A DNA stretch of 21,507 nt from a virus: positions 1-21,507 of the IMG/VR virus record IMGVR_UViG_3300007640_000291; one strand, written 5' to 3'. Of the stretch, positions 1 to 6,519 are shown one piece after another (within the stretch, counting starts at the first letter, position 1; each line of letters opens with the position of its first letter). Made by a program: the position numbers and the translations under genes. Below the pieces are notes generated by a model. It was given only the letters and a program-made list of their open reading frames with translations, was not told the DNA's origin and did not search any database.

Positions 1-11
1 AAGGAGAGAAA

Positions 12-59
12 ATGGTTGGACACATTATTATTGAGGAGATAAGACGGTATGAAACTTGA
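12..59 (+). CDS. Possible 15-aa mini-ORF, or tail of an upstream gene
   Basis: A short frame reads MVGHIIIEEIRRYET and ends in TGA. An AAGGAG Shine-Dalgarno sequence lies at 1-6, five bases before the ATG, and the frame overlaps the next gene by 11 bases, so translation could be coupled. The frame is also open to the left edge of the window, so these residues may instead be the C-terminus of a longer gene that starts outside. I do not recognise a family, and the function is unknown. Confidence 0.3.
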   Translation: MVGHIIIEEIRRYET

Positions 60-321
60 GGTAGCAGATTACGTAGAGTTGAAGGACGGCGGTGCAGTCG
101 TCACGTTCGAAATGGACGAGGAGACACGCGCCGGTCTGATTTCAGAGGCTCTACAGCGTAGACTCGTCGAAGGCTTGGAAAGGATGCCTGATGTCCCAAA
201 AGAAAACACCCAAATCGACCTCGAAGAATACATTGCCAATTTGGAAGCAAGGAAACGGGTGGATACAGTACAACCCGCCGAAGAATCATCCGGCCTACAG
301 CGAGTGGAGAAAGACAGTTGA
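49..321 (+). CDS. Small acidic phage protein of unknown function (90 aa)
   Basis: I do not recognise a named family. The protein is acidic and probably mixed alpha/beta. It starts with a strand-like segment rich in alternating hydrophobics (KLEVADYVEL, then GAVVTFEMDEE), followed by a helical middle with Leu/Glu/Arg (residues about 27-46), and ends in a polar, probably disordered tail rich in Glu and Ser. There is no signal peptide or membrane segment. A GAGGAG ribosome site at 33-38 supports the ATG at 49. The stop TGA overlaps the TTG start of the nuclease gene by four bases, so the two are probably translationally coupled and belong to the same early or middle operon. A role beside the nuclease in DNA metabolism is a guess from position only. 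Confidence 0.75.
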   Translation: MKLEVADYVELKDGGAVVTFEMDEETRAGLISEALQRRLVEGLERMPDVPKENTQIDLEEYIANLEARKRVDTVQPAEESSGLQRVEKDS

Positions 322-824
322 TTGAAGTAACTCTGACTGATGATATGCTTTTGAAGGCTAGAAAAAAGGCAACAGAAATGGGCCTTTTGCACAACTCTAT
401 AATCAAAGGCGGTGGAAGTGTTGCCGGATTCCTCGGCGAACAGATTGTGCTGTCTGTTTTGGGAGGAAGATGGGATAACTCTTTTGACTTTGACATTGTG
501 CTGGATGACGGCAAAACAGTGGAAGTCAAAACAAAACAGACTTCTGCTATCCCGAAGCCTCACTATTCTTGCAGCATCAGCAACTACAATACACGTCAGA
601 AGTGTGACATCTACGCGTTTACTCGTGTTATGAAAGATTTCTCAAAGGGATGGTTCTTAGGATTCATGACAAAACAGGAATACTTCGACAAGGCAAAGTT
701 TATGAAAAAGGGCCAAGTAGATCCCGACAACGGATTCGAGGTACGCGCAGACTGCTATAACCTCGCTATAGAGGAGTTATGCGATGTATCTGACCGTAGT
801 GTTTCTGTGCTTCATAGGGCATAA
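318..824 (+). CDS. PD-(D/E)XK-superfamily-like nuclease (168 aa)
   Basis: Probable DNA endonuclease or resolvase-type enzyme of the restriction-endonuclease fold. The core shows the expected order: a helix carrying Glu41 (GFLGEQIVL), Asp57/Asp59 in a strand (FDFDIVLDDG), then E69-V-K71 followed by K73, which matches the D-Xn-E-X-K metal-binding signature. A later patch (YNTRQKCDIYAFTRV, residues 90-104) looks like the next conserved strand. The protein has no membrane segment. The start is a TTG at 318 that overlaps the upstream stop by four bases, with GGAGA about seven bases before it; no better-placed ATG preserves the conserved N-terminus. In a lytic phage such an enzyme could resolve branched DNA or degrade host DNA, as T7 gp3 does, but the sequence does not show which. 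The superfamily assignment is fairly secure; the substrate is unknown. Confidence 0.8.
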   Translation: MIEVTLTDDMLLKARKKATEMGLLHNSIIKGGGSVAGFLGEQIVLSVLGGRWDNSFDFDIVLDDGKTVEVKTKQTSAIPKPHYSCSISNYNTRQKCDIYAFTRVMKDFSKGWFLGFMTKQEYFDKAKFMKKGQVDPDNGFEVRADCYNLAIEELCDVSDRSVSVLHRA

Positions 825-984
825 CGATTGCATAAGGTTCGAAGACACGACCGGTCTAAAGCAAACAAGACAGCAATGTGTCACTAGGGCTATTGAGATG
901 GTTCAGCAGTTACAGACTATACCCCATATTGTACCGCCGCCTTATACTGTCTCTTACAAGTGTGTTTTGAGGGAATCTACATGA
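784..984 (+). CDS. Small cysteine-containing protein with hydrophobic N-terminus (66 aa)
   Basis: No named family is recognised. The first eleven residues (MYLTVVFLCFI) are strongly hydrophobic, resembling a short signal sequence or membrane anchor without an upstream basic region. Four cysteines follow across the chain (C9, C16, C32, C60), with a central helix (residues about 26-44) and a C-terminal strand-like part preceded by PPPY. Such a pattern fits a small exported protein held by disulfides, although this is inferred. The ATG at 784 has a GAGGAG at 771-776. The gene overlaps the end of the nuclease gene by 41 bases in another frame, an unusually long overlap. Its TGA overlaps the ATG of the next gene by four bases (ATGA), indicating coupled translation. 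Confidence 0.7.
   Translation: MYLTVVFLCFIGHNDCIRFEDTTGLKQTRQQCVTRAIEMVQQLQTIPHIVPPPYTVSYKCVLREST
969..974 (+). promoter_or_regulatory. Ribosome binding site deciding the start at 981
   Basis: GAGGGA lies six bases before the ATG at 981. An in-frame GTG at 960 would add seven residues but lies upstream of this site and has no comparable site of its own, so the ATG is preferred. Confidence 0.6.
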
Positions 985-1190
985 AGGCCACCCTGTTTTC
1001 ATTCAACGTATATCTGCGTCAAGACGGTAACGTCGAGATAGACAAGCAGTCCGTAAGACCTGATGAGCTACAAAAAGAAATGGACGCGGGATTGCCCGCC
1101 TATGACGGCGCACATTCCATCGCGTCCCTTCTGAGATACGTTAATTCTGTTACAGATGAGATGATCGAAAAATCATCTAGGTACGTCTAG
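981..1190 (+). CDS. Small unknown phage protein (69 aa), last gene of the plus-strand operon
   Basis: I do not recognise this protein. It begins MKATLFSFNVYLRQDG, a probable pair of beta strands, followed by a polar linker with many Asp, Glu and Lys and a C-terminal helical stretch (SIASLLRYVNSVTDEMIEK). It has no signal peptide or membrane segment. The chosen ATG overlaps the previous stop as ATGA and has a GAGGGA six bases upstream. It is the last plus-strand gene: its final 14 bases are shared, tail to tail, with the minus-strand EF-hand mini-gene. The gene looks real from spacing and coupling; the role is unknown. Confidence 0.7.
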   Translation: MKATLFSFNVYLRQDGNVEIDKQSVRPDELQKEMDAGLPAYDGAHSIASLLRYVNSVTDEMIEKSSRYV

Positions 1191-1191
1191 A
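1159..1191. repeat. Two adjoining inverted repeats at the convergent gene ends
   Basis: AGATGAT (1159-1165) pairs with ATCATCT (1172-1178) around a six-base loop, CGAAAA. Next to it, TCTAG (1176-1180) pairs with CTAGA (1187-1191) around GTACGT. The two arms share three bases, so only one structure could form at a time. Both convergent stop codons (TAG on each strand) sit inside the two CTAG copies. No T-run follows, so this is not a standard terminator; it may be chance within coding sequence. Confidence 0.4.
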
Positions 1192-1332
1192 AGACATAGC
1201 CTTTTCAATCTTCATTCCCCGCTTCTTTTCATACGGCGAAAGTTTGCCGTCTTTATTAAGATCGGCGAGTTGGGGCTTACGCACTTCTGATCCTCGTGCG
1301 TACTTTTTCATTTTCTTCATGGAACCGTACAT
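1177..1332 (-). CDS. EF-hand mini-protein (51 aa)
   Basis: A basic mini-protein beginning MYGSMKKMKKYARG and containing a textbook 12-residue EF-hand loop, DLNKDGKLSPYE, at residues 24-35: Asp1, Asn3, Asp5, Gly6, Leu8, Ser9 and Glu12 all fit calcium binding, and the same pattern occurs in dockerin-type repeats. Only one loop is present, flanked by Lys/Arg-rich helices, so it would have to dimerise or bind a partner to make a typical paired EF site. An AGGAGG at 1338-1343 overlaps the stop codon of the upstream 1725-aa gene, giving tight coupling at the very end of the late operon. The final 14 bases overlap the convergent plus-strand gene. A role as a virion-associated or calcium-responsive factor is inference from motif and position only. 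Confidence 0.7.
   Translation of the reverse strand: MYGSMKKMKKYARGSEVRKPQLADLNKDGKLSPYEKKRGMKIEKAMSSRRT
1233..1257 (+). terminator. Candidate rho-independent terminator of the plus-strand operon
   Basis: ACGGC (1233-1237) pairs with GCCGT (1246-1250), with a further G-T and A-T pair possible inside, followed directly by CTTTATT. It lies about 40 bases after the last plus-strand stop, on the correct strand. The T-run is short and interrupted, and the same bases encode the EF-hand loop region on the other strand, so the call is tentative. On the minus strand the hairpin is followed by ATGAAAAG, not a U-run, so it should act one way only. Confidence 0.35.
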
Positions 1333-1337
1333 CTGTG

Positions 1338-1343
1338 CCTCCT
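1338..1343 (-). promoter_or_regulatory. Shine-Dalgarno of the EF-hand mini-gene
   Basis: Read on the minus strand this is AGGAGG, five bases before the ATG at 1332, and it overlaps the TAG stop of the 1725-aa gene (1342-1344). This strong site is the main reason to believe that the short gene is translated. Confidence 0.65.
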
Positions 1344-4300
1344 ACGGTACTGCTTGTTCAAACAGGTCGGGTTCAGGGGTAAACAGCATTCCCTGTGAAA
1401 TCCAAAACTCTTCGGCATACTCGTTCGATGTAACGTCCGGCACTTGAAAAACAGTGGCCGGAAGATCGCCCGCGATGAATTTCATAAGGGCTGTCGAGAA
1501 ATATTCTGCGTCAGTCTTGGACACCAAGTCATCTTGTTCGAGAAGATTCTTGACAATTCCTGCGGCTTTAGGATCAGTAAGCAGGAAGTCCGCCGCCTTT
1601 CCCTGAGTCAGTGCCGCGTATTTAAGCGCCACTTCTGCGGCGACGTACTCTTTACTAACCATACCCCTAGCAAGGTTGAAAGCCTTTGACAGAGCGTTGT
1701 CAAGGGTAAAGCCTTTTGTGAGTTCGTTAAGTCTTCCTCCCGCCTGTCTTGCCATCAGATTTGTAGCCTCTACTCGTGTCGAGAGGCGGAAGATTGCGTG
1801 AAGCGTTTCAAGCTGCTCTTCTTGTATTCCTGCCAAATCAGCAAGCTGCCGTATCTTTCTTCCTTCGTCTGAAACGCCGAACGTACTTTTAGATCCGCGA
1901 ATAGTACCACTGCCGACCAGCGCGTCGTCCAAAAGCAAGAAGACATTCTGAGGGTCTCTGTAGCTATCGACCGGAACTTTTTTACCATCAAACATAGTGA
2001 CGGTGTTTGTCCCACGTGTATATCCGCCCGCTGCCTTCAACGTGTCCACAAACAGTGCGCGGTAAGCATCTTGTGTCTGATCTTCTGTTAGCGCGACCAT
2101 CTTTTTAGTGTCAGCGATTCGACTAACAAAATTGTCAAGTGCGAGAGGGTCGGGATTTGTAATTACATCGTTAAGGAAGCCTTGACCGCTTGCCAGCTTC
2201 GGTGCTGCACCTATCTCTTTTAGCTTCGCTTCTGTGGCACCTTCAACCAGCTTAGCAGAGCCTTCGATGGCAGTCTTTTGCGTTCGTGCTACGGACAAAA
2301 GATCCCCGTGTAGCTGTCTGTATTCCGGGACAGCGTTCACAACGTTGACGATGTTTCTGTCTTGCATGATAAGCTCGTTCATATCGAACAGCTTTCTAGT
2401 GGTCACATTGCCCTGCGAATCCATAACTTGAACGACGAACTTCTCCTGAATGTCATTGAAATATGCCTCAAGAGGGTTGTCACTGTTTGTGTATCCCGCA
2501 GGTGCTTTTATCCGACGAGGCGCACTCTCCGGGGCAAGAGCGGGTAGCTGTCCTCCTTCGAAAGCCTCTTTAAGACCTCGCATGTTAGTCTGATCGTAAA
2601 ATGCGTTTCGGATTACAACTTCAAATATAATTTGCAACTCTTCGAACGCTTTCTCATCCATAACACGAGATGTGGTAGCGGCTATGTCTTCTGACGTAGG
2701 AAGAACGTACCGACCATTCGCGTCCTTTTTTAGGACTTGTTCAGCCATGCTGGACGTAACCGGAGCAAACGTCGCAAGAAAGTCATCCATGACACCCTCA
2801 AGCTGGGCGGCTGATTCCTTGGTAGGCTTTGTGATGTACTGTGTGATCGGCTTTAACAGGCTGCTTATTTTTGCCGCGTCTCCGACTTCAAGTACGCCTT
2901 CTGCTACCCGCGTTTCCCCGATAGCTTTGTTGACCTTGCCGCCGAACGTCCCCTTTCCAAAGCGTTGACGTTCAAGCTGATGAGTTTTACGGGCCAAGAC
3001 AACAGCGTTGTAAGTTTCAAGATTTGCACCTTGTCCCCACGTGTCGAACGTCTTGTCGATTTCTGCCCGCATAGCCCTCGCAAGTTGTTGCTGTTTTTCT
3101 GAGCCGTCTCTTATTAGAGCGTTTGCGCCTTGCCGAAGTGTTTCTAGGTCTTTGACATCCGCTTTCATGCCGATAGACGCAGCGTCTATACTGGCAAACA
3201 TCGGATTGTCCATCGCGTAGAATACTAGCTGTGCGTCACTTATGTCACTGCCGTCTTCACTTTTAAGACCTGCTTGCCTCATGAAAGCTGTATCTTCGGA
3301 GGCTATCTGCCTTCTCATGTGAGCGATAAACTCATCCGGTGTGGCAAAGCTAAAGCCCATCGGGCCAAGCTTCTCATTGATGGAGGGCAACCTGTCGCCG
3401 ATGTGTTCCGAAAGACCCCTATAAGCAGCCCTATCTAGTGCGTAAATGAAATCTTGCCCAGCACCACCGGCAAAAGAGTTAAACCTCACAGGATCGATCA
3501 TCTTAATGAAAGACTGACCTTCTACCGCGTAACTTGAAAATACCTCCCGCATGCCAAGAGCAAACGTATCCAAAGGAATTACGACCTCAGAAGGTATGTT
3601 TGCGTACGCCGCGTCAACTTGCGCTACGCTTGCCGACTCTGCCATTTTCAAGACGCTAAGAACAGTACTGTTTTCTTTGCGGGCCATTTCTTCGGCGCTT
3701 TGAGAAACCCTGCCGCGATTAACTGTAGCTTTGATCGCCGTACGAAGCTCTTTGAGTGCGGTCTCCAAATTCGTACCCGCCTCTACAAGTTTCGCGGGAG
3801 TCGTTTCTTGCAGTGTCAGACGACCCGTCTCCATCGCAGGAGCCACTGCGCCTTCGGGGGCTATGTCCGCCCCGGTTTGAACGCGACGATCCATCCTGCT
3901 GTACACTGCCAGCATGTCGTCGATCTGACCCGACAAAAATGCCTCTTCCAAAAACTTTTCGTTTGATTCGAGAGTAAGCTCTGCCAGCACCCGATCTGCT
4001 GCTTCCAAGTCGCTGCGAATCATTTTTTCAAGAGACGCTCTGCCGAACTGCTCTGCATTCTTGAAGGAACCAGCAAGCACCTTGAGATTATCAAGTGCTG
4101 TCTCTCTTGCGCGAATGTCTTCCGCGCTGAGTAGCTTTCGGGAGGACATCATGTTGTTCTCGATGTTAAGAATAACACTGTCCAGCATTTCCACGGCTGC
4201 AGTCATAGCGCCTTGTTGCTGCTGCGCCTCGTACTGAAAGTCGAGATTTTTTCGCATCTTTTTCGAGAACTTCTCGATATCGCTGGCCTTTAGTCCCGCA

Positions 4301-6519
4301 GCCCTTTCTCCCGCAGAATTAGCAAGAGACATGTACACGCCCATCCCAGTAGACTGTCCCAAATTCAAAGACAGCGTTTGCCGAAGACCCCGTAGCATTT
4401 CGATATCAAGGTACGGATCGAACGACGACACTATTCTCTCAACATCTTGAAAGCCGGTATCCATAGAATCCAGCATTGTCTCCCGCATCATCGGGTTCAT
4501 GCCCGTAAACATTCTTTTGCTGAAATCTTCTAGCTGCCGCATTTGACCCGGAGACAGTATTCTACTAAGCTCTTCAGGGGCAGCGCCCATAAGACCCCGC
4601 AGACCCGGGTTGACAAGAATGCCTTGGGCGTATCCTCTAGCCGCAATGCTGTTGAACTCCAAGAAGAAGGCAAGAGCGTCTTCTACGCCCACTTTAGCTG
4701 AGAATGCCAATCTTTTTGCTGGACCCCCAACAATAGGGATAGCCTTGGGGAATTTCATGTCGAAAAGTTGGAGAGTGCCCATGCCCGCTAACAGAGCGCC
4801 CGCACCAACAGCCTCACCTACCGGCCCCATTACTTCTCGCATGGCAACTTGCGTACCTGCCATAAAGGTGTCAAAAGCGGGGGAGATGCCGTAAGACTTA
4901 GCCATAGGTGCAGCAGCCTTCACCATCCGCCAGTTTTGATAGGCACGTTCCATTCGGATTTGTTCTTGATATTTCAGTACGTCGCTTTTCTGTCCCCGAA
5001 GAGCGGCGTTACGGGATTTAGTCTGCAGTAAAGATATTCTTTTTACGGACTCCATGCCCGCTGCTGCCACTGCTTGTCTGTTGGCTTCTACGCCCAGCCT
5101 GTCTACAATGCGACCCGCCGTCCACTTATTCCAAAAATTAGCAGATTTATTCATCATGGCAAGCTGTCGGCCCGCTTCTTGCAGAGGGATACCGCGCAAA
5201 GCTGCGTATTCGGCTGATACTGCCAGTTGCTCCTGCGGGCTTGCAATGGAAAACTTCTGCGGTACTTCAAAGCCATCTCTTGTTTTGAAGCCGGATGGGC
5301 GTCCCTTTACGTTATCTATCTGCCTACGAATCATACGCTGTGCGTTGGCGGTTCCTTGGATAGGGGCTTTTACTCCGGCATAAGCTCCGACGTTTTCTAG
5401 CGCAAGAGATGCCATCTTTTCGACGAAGGTTTGATTGTCGAATACCTGCTCGAAAAATCCTTCCGCAAAGTCACTCGATACAAAGTTCTTTGTGTATCTT
5501 TCGACGCCATCTACCTCTTGCTTTTCGAGGTATCCTGCCTCTCGCATAGCATCTTCGTAGCCCATCTCCACGAGTTGATCGCGAATCATGTCGTTAAGAA
5601 CTTCTTGTCGATTTGCAAAAAAGGCGCTATTGCGAACAGACGCCAAGTCTTGAGCTATGTCTTCCTCCGTCATGGGCCGAATAAGTTCATCCGTCAGCCC
5701 GAAGGAAACAGTGGACAGTACGGAGGCTGCTGCCCACCTGCCGAAACGAGGCAGATAGTGGCGCACACCTTCTTCTGTTGCGCTGGCAAGATTATACAAC
5801 CTTTCGGCTGTAACATCCAGTATGTCGCCCTCAATAGCTTGTACGACAGCCCGCTGAATGACCTCGTTGCTTTGCAGATCCGGATGATTTCGAGCGAACC
5901 TTAGAAGCTTCTCCCCATCTTCGGCCCTGCGTGTTGCTATGTCGCGAGGGGTATCTACGCCGAGTGGCCCAAGACCGCCCTCATCAAACACGCTTTTCGG
6001 GATAATATCCAGTCCTTCGATCTCGCCTGTCAGTGAGTTGCGAGGAAATGTGCCGGTCTCAATGTAGCCTTTGCTGAGAACGGGATGACCTATCGAGAGG
6101 CTGTTGATGGTACGCATAACAGTGCCCTGTGGGTCACGAACACGGCCAAGCAGTGCTGTGTCCTCCGGGGTGGCAGTGCCATCCTTTTCGCGTTTGTACG
6201 CCTCTTGTGCAGAGGAGTACAGCCCGCTCATGTCTTTCCGAAAAACAGGAAGGTTGTTTCCAAAGTAGCTATCTAGATTGATGTCTTTACCGTTTATGTC
6301 TTTGACATCGCCTTGCAAGCCAAGCTCAAGAAACCTAGAGGCCACATTAGCCGACAGGTCTTGTTTGATATCCTCGAAAGTTCCGGCCTCAGTCTGCTGA
6401 CCCACGAATTCTTGATAAGTGGCCCCTGTCTCAGCGGGCATACCTGTAGTGAATATACGCTCTGTGGGACCGGTAAATTTATCGGTAGTAAAAATGGTTT
6501 CAGACGTGCTGTCAGCCAT
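1342..6519 (-). CDS. Giant internal virion (ejection) protein candidate, 1725 aa
   Basis: The largest gene of the window and probably the counterpart of the large T7 ejection protein gp16, packaged in the capsid and injected to help DNA cross the envelope. This is inferred from size, low-complexity helical composition and position after the other late virion genes; no direct T7 similarity is evident. The chain is mostly predicted helix, rich in Ala, Glu, Leu and Met. A hydrophobic glycine/alanine-rich stretch at about residues 564-586 (VGEAVGAGALLAGMGTLQLF) could insert in a membrane. The C-terminal part, about 1560-1660 (containing SKAFNLARGMVSKEYVAAEV), is helical and resembles the C-termini of large proteins I associate with marine phages. 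I see no lytic transglycosylase or peptidase motif. T7 gp16 has about 1318 residues, so this is larger. The ATG overlaps the previous stop by one base (TAATG). Confidence 0.65.
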   Translation of the reverse strand: MADSTSETIFTTDKFTGPTERIFTTGMPAETGATYQEFVGQQTEAGTFEDIKQDLSANVASRFLELGLQGDVKDINGKDINLDSYFGNNLPVFRKDMSGLYSSAQEAYKREKDGTATPEDTALLGRVRDPQGTVMRTINSLSIGHPVLSKGYIETGTFPRNSLTGEIEGLDIIPKSVFDEGGLGPLGVDTPRDIATRRAEDGEKLLRFARNHPDLQSNEVIQRAVVQAIEGDILDVTAERLYNLASATEEGVRHYLPRFGRWAAASVLSTVSFGLTDELIRPMTEEDIAQDLASVRNSAFFANRQEVLNDMIRDQLVEMGYEDAMREAGYLEKQEVDGVERYTKNFVSSDFAEGFFEQVFDNQTFVEKMASLALENVGAYAGVKAPIQGTANAQRMIRRQIDNVKGRPSGFKTRDGFEVPQKFSIASPQEQLAVSAEYAALRGIPLQEAGRQLAMMNKSANFWNKWTAGRIVDRLGVEANRQAVAAAGMESVKRISLLQTKSRNAALRGQKSDVLKYQEQIRMERAYQNWRMVKAAAPMAKSYGISPAFDTFMAGTQVAMREVMGPVGEAVGAGALLAGMGTLQLFDMKFPKAIPIVGGPAKRLAFSAKVGVEDALAFFLEFNSIAARGYAQGILVNPGLRGLMGAAPEELSRILSPGQMRQLEDFSKRMFTGMNPMMRETMLDSMDTGFQDVERIVSSFDPYLDIEMLRGLRQTLSLNLGQSTGMGVYMSLANSAGERAAGLKASDIEKFSKKMRKNLDFQYEAQQQQGAMTAAVEMLDSVILNIENNMMSSRKLLSAEDIRARETALDNLKVLAGSFKNAEQFGRASLEKMIRSDLEAADRVLAELTLESNEKFLEEAFLSGQIDDMLAVYSRMDRRVQTGADIAPEGAVAPAMETGRLTLQETTPAKLVEAGTNLETALKELRTAIKATVNRGRVSQSAEEMARKENSTVLSVLKMAESASVAQVDAAYANIPSEVVIPLDTFALGMREVFSSYAVEGQSFIKMIDPVRFNSFAGGAGQDFIYALDRAAYRGLSEHIGDRLPSINEKLGPMGFSFATPDEFIAHMRRQIASEDTAFMRQAGLKSEDGSDISDAQLVFYAMDNPMFASIDAASIGMKADVKDLETLRQGANALIRDGSEKQQQLARAMRAEIDKTFDTWGQGANLETYNAVVLARKTHQLERQRFGKGTFGGKVNKAIGETRVAEGVLEVGDAAKISSLLKPITQYITKPTKESAAQLEGVMDDFLATFAPVTSSMAEQVLKKDANGRYVLPTSEDIAATTSRVMDEKAFEELQIIFEVVIRNAFYDQTNMRGLKEAFEGGQLPALAPESAPRRIKAPAGYTNSDNPLEAYFNDIQEKFVVQVMDSQGNVTTRKLFDMNELIMQDRNIVNVVNAVPEYRQLHGDLLSVARTQKTAIEGSAKLVEGATEAKLKEIGAAPKLASGQGFLNDVITNPDPLALDNFVSRIADTKKMVALTEDQTQDAYRALFVDTLKAAGGYTRGTNTVTMFDGKKVPVDSYRDPQNVFLLLDDALVGSGTIRGSKSTFGVSDEGRKIRQLADLAGIQEEQLETLHAIFRLSTRVEATNLMARQAGGRLNELTKGFTLDNALSKAFNLARGMVSKEYVAAEVALKYAALTQGKAADFLLTDPKAAGIVKNLLEQDDLVSKTDAEYFSTALMKFIAGDLPATVFQVPDVTSNEYAEEFWISQGMLFTPEPDLFEQAVP

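Noticed and set aside
69-563. Minus-strand open frame of 164 codons opposite the 90-aa and nuclease genes
   Set aside because: It is antisense to two well-supported coupled genes, has low-complexity Ser/Cys-rich composition, no ribosome site and no recognisable motif.
5431-5904. Plus-strand frame of 157 codons inside the giant virion gene
   Set aside because: Antisense to a continuous 1725-codon gene with good composition; no start signals or motif.
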